In this document: positions 24,701 through 32,384 of the stretch, one piece after another
How the letters are laid out: each line of letters starts with the position of its first letter
Numbering within the stretch: the stretch's first letter is position 1
DNA from: an uncultured Pedobacter sp.
Lineage (GTDB): Bacteria > Bacteroidota > Bacteroidia > Sphingobacteriales > Sphingobacteriaceae
Length of the DNA: 32,883 nucleotides
Reading direction: 5' to 3'
Assembly: GCF_946479715.1 (NCBI RefSeq)
Contig: NZ_CAMLHF010000036.1
Span: 1-32,883 of the forward strand
Program-made: the position numbers and the translations under genes
The notes under the pieces: model-generated
What the model saw: the letters and a program-made list of their open reading frames with translations, nothing else
What the model was told of the DNA's origin: nothing
Database searches by the model: none

Positions 24701-24919
24701 ATGAAGACAGAATTGATAAATGAGTTTTATTTGATGCAACGAAGCCGGGCATCTATAGATTATAATGAAATGCTTGATGATAGGGTATATACTCCAATTA
24801 AGCGTGCGAACCGGAAAATGACCACATGGATTTCTGAAAGAGGACATATGCTTATGGACATGGAGATGAGACTAAATAGCTCAATGAAACACTTAAGGAA
24901 GAAGTATCTGAAGTTTTAA
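24701..24919 (+). CDS. Small basic uncharacterised protein (72 aa)
   Basis: I do not recognise this protein. It encodes 72 residues rich in Met, Arg and Lys with no signal peptide or membrane segment, and it ends in a basic stretch (KHLRKKYLKF). Support for coding is modest: a candidate promoter lies about 100 nt upstream, it starts with ATG, and it fits neatly into the gap before the helicase gene (26 nt to the next ATG) on the same strand. Its 3' end overlaps no other gene. Confidence 0.45.
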   Translation: MKTELINEFYLMQRSRASIDYNEMLDDRVYTPIKRANRKMTTWISERGHMLMDMEMRLNSSMKHLRKKYLKF

Positions 24920-24933
24920 TGCCTTAATTCCGC

Positions 24934-24941
24934 TATCTTTG
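24934..24941 (+). promoter_or_regulatory. -7 box immediately before the helicase start
   Basis: TATCTTTG (TAnnTTTG) ends 4 nt before the ATG at 24946. Transcription from it would begin at or within a few bases of the start codon, giving a leaderless or nearly leaderless mRNA. No clear TTTG -33 box lies at the expected distance. Confidence 0.45.
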
Positions 24942-24945
24942 CGCC

Positions 24946-26253
24946 ATGATGGTAGAAAAGGTATTGGAAAATTTAAAAATAGCTTCACTAAATGAAATGC
25001 AACAAGCATCTGTTGTTGCGTGGAAAAAGGGTGGGGATGTAGTTTTGCTGGCTCCAACAGGTTCGGGTAAAACAATTGGGTTTTTATTGCCTATTCTAAA
25101 TAACCTAAGAGCTGACGTTAAGGGCGTGCAGGCTTTAGTGCTTGTCCCTTCCCGAGAGCTTGCATTACAAATTGAAACTGTTTTTAAACAGATGGCCACA
25201 GGTTTTAAGGTGAATTGCTGTTATGGCGGTCATTCGGTAAGAACGGAGCGAAATAATCTGGAGCAAGCACCTGCAGTACTTATTGGCACGCCAGGTCGGA
25301 TAGCTTATCACCTCCGCCATGAAAATTTTGATGAATCTACTATAAGTACACTTGTATTGGATGAATTCGATAAAGCACTCGAATTTGGTTTCCAGGAAGA
25401 CATGTCGTACATTATTCATAAGCTACTTTCTTTAAAGCAACGTTTATTAACCTCGGCTACAGCTATGGAAGAGATTCCAGGTTTTACTGGTGTTAAGAAT
25501 CCCAAAGAGATTAACTTTCTAAAAGATGTAAAAGTTGTTCCCGATTTAAAGCTTAAAAAAGTGCTTACTACGGCCGAAGATAAGTTAGACACCCTATTAA
25601 AACTGATTTGTAAAATCGGGAATAAAAATACTTTGATTTTTTGTAATCATAGAGAAACGGTTGACCGTATTAGCGATCTATTGATCGACAAAGATCTGGC
25701 ACATGATATATTTCATGGTGGAATGGAGCAGGATGAGAGAGAGAGGGCTTTGTTGAAGTTTAGGAATGGAAGTATAAAGATTCTTATCACTACTGATCTC
25801 GCTTCACGAGGCTTGGATATTCCTGAAGTGCAATGTATCATCCACTACCAATTGCCATATACAGAAGATGCATTTTTACATCGTAACGGGCGTACAGCCA
25901 GAATGAATGCCAAAGGCACTGCATATCTTATTGTTGCTGATGATGAAAAGTACCCATTTTTAAAAGCTGATATAGAAACCGAAAATTTAAAAGGTAATTT
26001 TGTATTACCAGGCGATAGCGAATGGCAAACCTTATACATTGCTGCCGGGAAAAAAGACAAAGTAAATAAAATTGATATCGTTGGCTTGCTACTTAAAAAA
26101 GGTGGTTTACAAAAGGAGGATGTAGGATTGATTGAAGTTAAAGATCAGTCTTCATACGTTGCAGTGAAGCGCAGCATGATTACCCGAATTCTAAAATCTT
26201 TGGCTAATGAGAAGATTAAAGGGAAAAAGGTTAAGATAGAAGTGGCAATGTAA
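24946..26253 (+). CDS. DEAD-box-type ATP-dependent RNA helicase
   Basis: This 435-residue helicase unwinds RNA duplexes using ATP. Motifs in order: Q motif near residue 18 (LNEMQQAS), Walker A APTGSGKT (36-43), PSRELALQ, GTPGR, motif II DEFD (139-142) instead of DEAD, SAT, IFCNHRE, TDLASRGLDIPEV, and motif VI HRNGRTARM (312-320), where the usual HRxGRxGR has Ala for the second Gly. The core is complete with only a short C-terminal extension (about 75 residues). The ATG at 24946 is followed at once by a second ATG at 24949, so either may be used. DUF1456 follows 45 nt later. The exact helicase subgroup is not clear. Confidence 0.93.
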   Translation: MMVEKVLENLKIASLNEMQQASVVAWKKGGDVVLLAPTGSGKTIGFLLPILNNLRADVKGVQALVLVPSRELALQIETVFKQMATGFKVNCCYGGHSVRTERNNLEQAPAVLIGTPGRIAYHLRHENFDESTISTLVLDEFDKALEFGFQEDMSYIIHKLLSLKQRLLTSATAMEEIPGFTGVKNPKEINFLKDVKVVPDLKLKKVLTTAEDKLDTLLKLICKIGNKNTLIFCNHRETVDRISDLLIDKDLAHDIFHGGMEQDERERALLKFRNGSIKILITTDLASRGLDIPEVQCIIHYQLPYTEDAFLHRNGRTARMNAKGTAYLIVADDEKYPFLKADIETENLKGNFVLPGDSEWQTLYIAAGKKDKVNKIDIVGLLLKKGGLQKEDVGLIEVKDQSSYVAVKRSMITRILKSLANEKIKGKKVKIEVAM

Positions 26254-26298
26254 TGGAACCAAAAGCATCTAAAGGATTTACTATATAAAACTCAACAT

Positions 26299-26526
26299 AT
26301 GAGCAATAACGATATTTTTAAAAAGTTGCGTGTAGCACTTGAACTAACTAATGATGACATTATTAAGATCATGGAATTAGTAAACTTTAAGATCACCAAG
26401 AGTGAATTGGGCTCGTTTTTTAGAAGTGATGATCATCCAAATTTTAAGCCTTGTGGGGATCAGATTCTTCGTAATTTTTTAAATGGGCTCGTTATTTACA
26501 AACGTGGACCAAGACCGGTGAAATAA
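26299..26526 (+). CDS. DUF1456 (YehS-like) protein, single-repeat form
   Basis: This 75-residue protein matches one copy of the DUF1456 unit (IFKKLRVALELTNDDIIKIMEL, then KSELGSFFRSDDHPNFKPCGDQILRNFLNGL). E. coli YehS has two such units in about 156 residues, so this is a half-length form. The unit is complete and the C-terminus ends in a short basic tail, so I read it as a real single-domain protein rather than a fragment. It lies 45 nt after the helicase on the same strand. The function is unknown. Confidence 0.82.
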   Translation: MSNNDIFKKLRVALELTNDDIIKIMELVNFKITKSELGSFFRSDDHPNFKPCGDQILRNFLNGLVIYKRGPRPVK

Positions 26527-26678
26527 ATTATATTTTAGTCAGCCTTAACTTTATTAACGATTTACTATTTTGTAAGTAAGAAAAAATTGCAAATAAATTT
26601 TGCTAAAACGGTTTAAATGCCTTTATTTGAGTTATAGAATCAAATCAATTCTATTGTTAACCAAATAGACCTAAATAA

Positions 26679-27551
26679 ATGAACACTAAAACCTCTAAAC
26701 TTCCCTTTATTGGGGTCGACATAGGTGGCTCTCACATCACCGCAGCACACGTAGATTGCTCAACATATAAAGTTATTGATAGTTCTATGCAACGTTTACG
26801 CGTTGCATCAATGGACAGCGCAGACGTAATTATCCAGTCTTGGGTAGACGCGCTTTCTTCACTAATTTTAAAATCTTCTGACGAAACGATAAGGATTGGA
26901 ATAGCCATGCCTGGGCCCTTCGACTATCAGGAAGGTATTTCATTGATGAAAGGTATGCAGAAATATGATTCATTATATGGATTAAATATCCGCACCATTT
27001 TATCCGAAAAATTAGGCATTCCTGGTGAGCATATTGTTTTTATAAACGATGCAGAAGCATTTTTAAGGGGTGAACTTGCATCAGGTGCTGCTTCAGATTT
27101 TGAAAGAGCAATAGGAATAACATTAGGTACAGGCCTTGGCTCAACAAGTAATTGCAATGGTCGGGTAACAGATATGAACTTAGCATTTGCTCCTTTTCAA
27201 GATAGTATTGCTGAAGAATATATATCAACCAGATGGTTCTTAAAACACTATAAAGAGCTAACCGGAAAGGAAGCGAAAAATGTTGAAGAATTGCTTGCTA
27301 CGGCAGATGAGTCAGTAAAAGAACAATTATTTGAAGAATTTTCTACAAATCTGGCGGCTTTCTTAAATGATTTTATTGCTGATGAAAATCCACAGGTGTT
27401 GGTAATTGGTGGAAACATTGCCAAAACATGGGATCATTTTATTTCTAAATTGCAGGAAAAATTAGTTAATAAAACCGTGGTAATAAAGCAAAGCGAAATG
27501 TGGGAAGACGCCGCTCTTGTTGGTGCTGCATGTACCTGGATAAGTAATTAG
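26679..27551 (+). CDS. ROK-family sugar kinase (glucokinase-like)
   Basis: This 290-residue cytoplasmic kinase of the ROK group has the N-terminal phosphate loop GVDIGGSHITAA, the catalytic Asp in INDAEAFLRGE and the second nucleotide-binding loop GITLGTGLGS, with VLVIGGNIAK near the C-terminus. It lacks the usual ROK zinc site (CxCGxxGC); the region after NGRVTDMN contains no cysteines. It probably phosphorylates glucose or a related sugar. An esterase gene begins 3 nt later, so the two are co-transcribed, and a sugar-isomerase-like gene follows, suggesting a small carbohydrate-use operon. Confidence 0.88.
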   Translation: MNTKTSKLPFIGVDIGGSHITAAHVDCSTYKVIDSSMQRLRVASMDSADVIIQSWVDALSSLILKSSDETIRIGIAMPGPFDYQEGISLMKGMQKYDSLYGLNIRTILSEKLGIPGEHIVFINDAEAFLRGELASGAASDFERAIGITLGTGLGSTSNCNGRVTDMNLAFAPFQDSIAEEYISTRWFLKHYKELTGKEAKNVEELLATADESVKEQLFEEFSTNLAAFLNDFIADENPQVLVIGGNIAKTWDHFISKLQEKLVNKTVVIKQSEMWEDAALVGAACTWISN

Positions 27552-27554
27552 GAA

Positions 27555-28373
27555 ATGAAAAAATGGGGTTTTCTCATCGGCATCTTCGCATTTTTAAGTG
27601 CCGAATCAGTTTTTGCAGCTAAGGTTGATACTGTATCGACCTATAGCGCTGCAATGAAGAAAAATATTAAGGCTGTTGTAATTACTCCCGAGGGTTATAA
27701 TGAAAGCAAGACATATCCGACAGTTTATTTACTGCACGGAGCAGGAGATGCTTATTCCGGTTGGGTAAATAAGGTGCCGACAATTAAGGAATATGCAGAT
27801 CATTATCAGATGATCATTGTATGTCCGGATGGAAATGTTACCAGCTGGTATTTTGATAGTCCCGAAGACCCTGCCTGGAAATATGAAACTTATGTAGCTA
27901 CCGAACTGGTTAATTGGGTAGATCAAAAATACAAGACCATAAAAGATAGAAAAGGTCGTGCAATCACAGGTTTAAGTATGGGAGGGCATGGTGCACTATA
28001 CTTAGCCTTTAGGCATCAGGACATATTCGGAGCTGCCGGTAGTATGAGTGGTGGTGTAGACATTAAACCTTTTCCATTGAATTGGGACATTGCCAAGCGC
28101 CTTGGACCTGAAGATAAATATCCTGAACGTTGGAAAGCAAATTCTGTTATCGATTTAACCTACTTGCTTGTTCCCAACAAACTCGCTTTAACTATCGACT
28201 GTGGTTCTGAAGACTTCTTTTACAATGTGAACATCAAATTGCATGAAAAACTGCAATATAATAACATACCACATGATTTTACCATCAGACCGGGATCTCA
28301 TAACTGGGATTACTGGAAAAACGCCATCGGATTTCAGCTGATGTTCTTTAATAATCAATTCACTAAAAAATAA
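27555..28373 (+). CDS. Secreted esterase (esterase D/CE1-like alpha/beta hydrolase)
   Basis: This 272-residue protein has a signal peptide (about 1-21, ending SVFA). It has the alpha/beta-hydrolase fold of the esterase D / feruloyl esterase group: YLLHGAGD (oxyanion region), the nucleophile GLSMGG with Ser141, GSEDF with Asp220 as likely acid, and SHNWDYW with His249. It would remove acyl groups from carbohydrate or other esters in the periplasm. It starts 3 nt after the ROK kinase, so substrates deacylated here may feed that enzyme. The substrate cannot be fixed from sequence. Confidence 0.9.
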   Translation: MKKWGFLIGIFAFLSAESVFAAKVDTVSTYSAAMKKNIKAVVITPEGYNESKTYPTVYLLHGAGDAYSGWVNKVPTIKEYADHYQMIIVCPDGNVTSWYFDSPEDPAWKYETYVATELVNWVDQKYKTIKDRKGRAITGLSMGGHGALYLAFRHQDIFGAAGSMSGGVDIKPFPLNWDIAKRLGPEDKYPERWKANSVIDLTYLLVPNKLALTIDCGSEDFFYNVNIKLHEKLQYNNIPHDFTIRPGSHNWDYWKNAIGFQLMFFNNQFTKK

Positions 28374-28451
28374 TATGTTTTCATAAATAACGGAAGTAAT
28401 CTGATAGAATTATTCATATTTTAGAAGGACAAAACCGATATAACTAAGTAT

Positions 28452-29372
28452 ATGAAAACAAAAGACCGTAGAAGTTTTATAAAAGATTTAGGAATGTTAT
28501 CTGCAGCAGCAGGACTTTCTTCTTTAATTCCGTTTGACGCATTGGCGCTCCCTAAAAAAGAATTTTTCAGTATATCTTTAGCTCAGTGGTCTTTGCATAA
28601 ATCATTGTTTGGCGGTAAGCTAACAAACCTTGAGTTCCCTATAAAAGCTAAAAAAGATTTCGGTATTGATATAGTTGAGTATGTAAGTCCATTTTTTAAT
28701 AAAAAAGAAACTGATCCGGCGTACCTGAAAGAATTAAAAAGCATAACTCAAAATGAAGGAATTCAAAACCACCTGATCATGATTGATGGTGAGGGTGAAT
28801 TGGGTAACCTTGATGAAAAAGAACGCTCAAAAGCTATTGAAAATCATTATAAATGGGTAGATGCAGCCAAGGTGCTTGGTTGTAAAACGATTCGGGTAAA
28901 TGCAGCAGGAAATGGATCTGAACAAGATGTGAAAACTGCAGTGGTGGATGGTTTAGGTAGGCTTACTGAATATGGTAAGCAAAATAAAATCAACATTATA
29001 GTTGAGAACCATGGCGGATATTCTTCTGATGGAAAATGGTTGTCGGATGTAATGAAACAAGTTAACAGCCCTTATTGTGGTACATTGCCTGATTTTGGAA
29101 ACTTTAGGGTAAATGCGGATAGAGTGTACGATATGTATCAGGGAGTAACTGATCTGGTTCCATTTGCAAAAGGAATTAGTGCAAAAACCTTTAATTTCAA
29201 TGAAAAGGGTGATGAAAAAGATATCGACTACGATCGCATGTTCAAAATTATTAAGGATGCAAAATGGAGTGGCATTGTGGGAATTGAGTATGAAGGCGAT
29301 GGCTTGTCGGAAGATGAAGGAATCAAAAAAACGAAAGAACTGTTGTTGAGAATACAAAAGCAATATAAATAA
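28452..29372 (+). CDS. Tat-exported sugar phosphate isomerase/epimerase-like TIM-barrel protein
   Basis: This 306-residue protein has a twin-arginine signal at the N-terminus (DRRSFIKDLGMLSAAAG), then a xylose-isomerase-like TIM barrel: QWSLHKSLF, IDIVEYVS, VENHGGYSSDG with a metal-ligand type Glu/His pair, and GTLPDFGNF. Such proteins act on sugars in the periplasm of Bacteroidota, usually with a bound metal. It follows the esterase by 78 nt. The stop codon runs into a strong bidirectional terminator. Confidence 0.9.
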   Translation: MKTKDRRSFIKDLGMLSAAAGLSSLIPFDALALPKKEFFSISLAQWSLHKSLFGGKLTNLEFPIKAKKDFGIDIVEYVSPFFNKKETDPAYLKELKSITQNEGIQNHLIMIDGEGELGNLDEKERSKAIENHYKWVDAAKVLGCKTIRVNAAGNGSEQDVKTAVVDGLGRLTEYGKQNKINIIVENHGGYSSDGKWLSDVMKQVNSPYCGTLPDFGNFRVNADRVYDMYQGVTDLVPFAKGISAKTFNFNEKGDEKDIDYDRMFKIIKDAKWSGIVGIEYEGDGLSEDEGIKKTKELLLRIQKQYK

Positions 29373-29407
29373 ATAAAACAGGCCGGTATTACCGGCCTGT
29401 TTTATTT
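29371..29407. terminator. Perfect bidirectional terminator between isomerase-like gene and ettA
   Basis: AAATAAAACAGGCCGGT (29371-29387) pairs without a mismatch with its complement at 29391-29407, giving a 17-bp stem with a 3-nt loop. The GC core is flanked by an A tract and a T tract, so it can terminate transcription from both sides; it overlaps the last bases of the plus-strand stop codon. Confidence 0.93.
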
Positions 29408-29413
29408 AAGAGA

Positions 29414-31090
29414 TTACACTAATTTTTTGTACCTAATGCGATGAGGAGTTACATCACCGAGACGTTTTTTACGATTTTCCTCGTAGTCACTGTAGTTACC
29501 TTCAAAGAAGTATACCTGAGAGTTTCCTTCAAAGGCTAAAATGTGAGTACAGATACGGTCTAAGAACCAACGATCGTGACTGATTACAACCGCACACCCA
29601 CCAAAGTTTTCCAATGCTTCTTCTAATGCACGTAAAGTATTTACGTCAATATCATTTGTTGGCTCATCCAGTAACAATACGTTTGCGCCTTTCTTTAAAG
29701 TGATGGCTAAATGCACCCGGTTACGCTCTCCACCAGATAAAATGCCAACTTTCTTTTGCTGATCACCACCATTAAAGTTGAATTTAGAAACATATGCACG
29801 CCCATTTACCGCTTTGTTGCCCAATTGGATATTATCTAAGCCATCAGTAATATTTTCATATACTGTTTTAGCAGGGTCGAGGTCATTGTGCATCTGATCT
29901 ACATAACCAAGTGATACAGTTTCTCCAACACGGAATGTTCCGGTATCAGGAGTTTCCTGTTCAGTAATTAGGCGGAATAATGTTGTTTTACCTGCACCAT
30001 TGGGACCAATAATACCTACTATACCGGCAGGCGGTAAAGAGAAACTCAGATTCTCAAATAACAATTTATCGCCATAGGCTTTGGTAACATTGTTTGCCTC
30101 TATAACTACATTTCCTAATCTTGGACCAGGTGGAATAAACAATTCCAATTTGTCTTCTCTTTCTCTTGAATCTTCTGATGCCAGCTTGTCATAGTTTGAT
30201 AGACGTGCTTTAGATTTAGCATGACGCGCTTTCGGTGCCATGCGTACCCATTCAAGCTCTCTTTCAAGAGTTTTCTGACGTTTGCTCTCCGTTTTTTCTT
30301 CCTGTGCCAAACGTTTAGCTTTTTGATCTAACCATGATGAGTAATTTCCTTTCCATGGAATACCTTCGCCTCTGTCTAACTCAAGAATCCATCCCGCAAC
30401 GTTATCAAGGAAATACCTATCGTGGGTTACTGCAATTACAGTTCCTTTGTATTCTTTTAAAAACTGCTCTAGCCAATCGATACTTTCAGCATCAAGGTGA
30501 TTGGTAGGCTCATCTAGTAATAAAACATCTGGTTCCTGCAGTAGTAAACGACACATCGCCACACGTCTTCTTTCTCCTCCAGATAATACTGAGATCTTTG
30601 TATCCGGATCCGGACAACGAAGCGCATCCATGGCACGTTCTAGTTTGTTATCCAGTTCCCATGCATTTACAGCATCAATTTTATCCTGAAGTTCACCCTG
30701 TTTTGCCATTAGTTTATCCATTGCATCAGCATCTTCGTAAACTTCCGGCAGGCCAAACTGTTCATTAATAGACTCATATTCCTTAAGAATAGCTGTAATT
30801 TCAGCTACGCCCTCTTCAACAACCTCTCTAACTGTTTTGTTCTCATCTAGTTCCGGCTCTTGTGCAAGATAACCTACAGTATAGCCCGGAGAGAAAACAA
30901 CTTCGCCTTGAAAAGCTTTGTCGATACCTGCAATGATCTTCAAAACCGACGATTTTCCCGATCCGTTTAAACCAATAACACCTATTTTTGCGCCATAAAA
31001 AAAGGATAGGTATATGTTCTTTAAAACTTGTTTCTGAGGGGGGTAAATCTTATTTACCCCGGCCATTGAAAATATTATTTTTTCGTCCAT
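29414..31090 (-). CDS. ettA: Energy-dependent translational throttle protein EttA (ABC-F ATPase)
   Basis: This 558-residue ribosome-associated ABC-F protein binds the E site and links translation to ATP/ADP state. It has two ABC domains, each with Walker A (GLNGSGKSS near 40; GPNGAGKTT near 355), signature LSGGE, and Walker B plus DEPTN. The EttA arm insert lies at about 95-140, and the positively charged inter-domain linker with PKARHAKSKARL at about 245-325. Length is as expected for EttA (about 555). There are no membrane segments. A TATCTTTG box on the minus strand lies about 65 nt upstream, and a strong terminator lies 6 nt after the stop. Confidence 0.96.
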   Translation of the reverse strand: MDEKIIFSMAGVNKIYPPQKQVLKNIYLSFFYGAKIGVIGLNGSGKSSVLKIIAGIDKAFQGEVVFSPGYTVGYLAQEPELDENKTVREVVEEGVAEITAILKEYESINEQFGLPEVYEDADAMDKLMAKQGELQDKIDAVNAWELDNKLERAMDALRCPDPDTKISVLSGGERRRVAMCRLLLQEPDVLLLDEPTNHLDAESIDWLEQFLKEYKGTVIAVTHDRYFLDNVAGWILELDRGEGIPWKGNYSSWLDQKAKRLAQEEKTESKRQKTLERELEWVRMAPKARHAKSKARLSNYDKLASEDSREREDKLELFIPPGPRLGNVVIEANNVTKAYGDKLLFENLSFSLPPAGIVGIIGPNGAGKTTLFRLITEQETPDTGTFRVGETVSLGYVDQMHNDLDPAKTVYENITDGLDNIQLGNKAVNGRAYVSKFNFNGGDQQKKVGILSGGERNRVHLAITLKKGANVLLLDEPTNDIDVNTLRALEEALENFGGCAVVISHDRWFLDRICTHILAFEGNSQVYFFEGNYSDYEENRKKRLGDVTPHRIRYKKLV

Positions 31091-31153
31091 GCTTGTTATT
31101 TCGTGTATTAGATAGGCTTTTTTATTAAATTTTACGGAACCCTATGTTTACTG

Positions 31154-31161
31154 CAAAGATA
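31154..31161 (-). promoter_or_regulatory. -7 promoter box for ettA
   Basis: CAAAGATA on the plus strand reads TATCTTTG on the minus strand (TAnnTTTG), with transcription expected near 31147 and a leader of about 55 nt. A convincing -33 TTTG was not seen. Confidence 0.5.
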
Positions 31162-31267
31162 AGAAAGGAAAGCCACTAAAAAAGTGGTGTATTTGATATT
31201 CATATAATGATGCTTGGTATAATCTCGATCTCGGAATAAATATCCTTAAGATCAAGTCCTCACATAG

Positions 31268-31348
31268 TTCACACATTCTACACAGATTCTTCACAAAAAG
31301 GTACCTGTTTGTGGGTTTAGTGTGAAGGATGTGTGTAGAATGTGTGAA
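31268..31348. repeat. Long imperfect palindrome in a divergent intergenic region
   Basis: Left arm 31268-31294 and right arm 31322-31348 (27 nt each) are inverted copies with two differences: one would be a G-T pair and one a G-G mismatch. The central 27 nt contain a second, off-centre palindrome (31292-31313, CACAAAaAGGT against ACCTgTTTGTG, one mismatch). GTGAAGRA-type words recur at 31322, 31346 and 31363. Both flanking genes point away, so it is not the terminator of either. Confidence 0.8.
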
Positions 31349-31513
31349 GAAACGTTAATCTTGTGAAGAATTAGCTCTTAATTTGAAACGCTCTTCAGTT
31401 CAATATGTCAGATCGACAATTCAGATGATCTTTTGGCTACTTCACTCAAGAAGTCCCGATTACAAGTTTTACCTGCATGTAATTTTACGCCATCAAAAAA
31501 ATAACTGAAGAAA

Positions 31514-32287
31514 ATGAAAAACATTAAAGATCAAAACAAAGTAACACCTCCTAAGGAAGCGGGTAACAAAAAAACAAAATTTGAATTGCAAAGTCTTAGC
31601 ATAAAGATGCTGATAGCGCTTTTTCTTTTGGTGACATGCTCGCTAACAGCTTCTGCTCAAAAATCAGCTGCGTTGAACGCACTTTCTAAATATGGTATTG
31701 ATGCCAACATCCTCAATGCTGACATTATTCAACAATCAGAGGATTTTGCTTTTGATTTCAAACAGACAACAATAGCTGCAGGCAAACAAACAGTAACTAT
31801 AGCCAAATACGACCCATCTAGTCCAAAGGAAGAGCAATGGGCTGTAGTTTCAGTAGAGGGGAAATCGCCTTCAAAAGGAGAGATTAATACCTTCCGTAAA
31901 AATCAAAACAAAGAGGTGAAATCGACTCAAACAGATGAATCAAGTTACAAGGTTGAGAAAGAATCAGCAGATTACCTGGTAATAAGCTACAAACTAGATC
32001 CAGCTTCTGTTCCTAAGGATGCCGCCTTTATGAAGGATTGCAGATCGTATATGACAATCAATGTCAAAACCAAGAAAATTGAGCAGGTAGAAACCATTAA
32101 TGAAAAGCCTGTAAGAATTAAGATTCTCAACGCAGAAAAATTTAATCTGGTCATAAAATATACTAAAAATGACCAATCGAAACGTTACTTGCCTGTAAGC
32201 CAGGAACTCAATATGTTAGCTAAATTTATGGGTCAGGAGGTTACTGTACAGACTATTACAGAGTACTCAAACTATACTAAGAAATAA
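31514..32287 (+). CDS. Secreted protein of unknown function
   Basis: I do not recognise this 257-residue protein. A hydrophobic stretch with a signal-peptide cleavage pattern (MLIALFLLVTCSLTASAQ) lies at residues 32-49, so the start may be the internal ATG at 31607, which would give a normal-length signal peptide; with the ATG at 31514 the N-terminal region is unusually long (31 polar residues). The mature part is hydrophilic and Lys-rich (repeated KK, NQNKEVKS), with alternating beta-like strands and one Cys near position 176. It lies alone between a divergent region and a convergent terminator. Confidence 0.75.
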   Translation: MKNIKDQNKVTPPKEAGNKKTKFELQSLSIKMLIALFLLVTCSLTASAQKSAALNALSKYGIDANILNADIIQQSEDFAFDFKQTTIAAGKQTVTIAKYDPSSPKEEQWAVVSVEGKSPSKGEINTFRKNQNKEVKSTQTDESSYKVEKESADYLVISYKLDPASVPKDAAFMKDCRSYMTINVKTKKIEQVETINEKPVRIKILNAEKFNLVIKYTKNDQSKRYLPVSQELNMLAKFMGQEVTVQTITEYSNYTKK

Positions 32288-32330
32288 TTGTTAAATCCCG
32301 TTCAGTCGAGAGCTAAAAATTGAAATTATA

Positions 32331-32370
32331 ACCCAATTGGTCCTCATAAACTTATGAAGGCCAATTGGGT
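32331..32370. terminator. Bidirectional hairpin between the secreted-protein gene and the LytTR regulator
   Basis: ACCCAATTGG (32331-32340) pairs with CCAATTGGGT (32361-32370), and the stem continues inward with one G-T pair and one mismatch to a small AACT loop. It sits between two converging genes (15 nt to the regulator stop), with A/T-rich flanks on both sides. Confidence 0.75.
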
Positions 32371-32384
32371 ATTTGTAGTTTTGA

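Larger units (their letters stand above)
31091..31513. other. Divergent intergenic region between ettA and an unrecognised secreted-protein gene
   Basis: This 423-bp region holds the ettA -7 box (31154-31161), the palindrome (31268-31348) and about 165 nt with no ORF or recognisable motif before the next start. I found no promoter box for the plus-strand gene. No tRNA or known riboswitch shape was recognised. Confidence 0.65.

Noticed and set aside
28953..29363. 136-residue antisense reading frame over the isomerase-like gene
   Set aside because: The sense strand encodes a clear TIM-barrel protein; the antisense product has unusual composition (many Phe, Ile, His, Cys) and no start signals.
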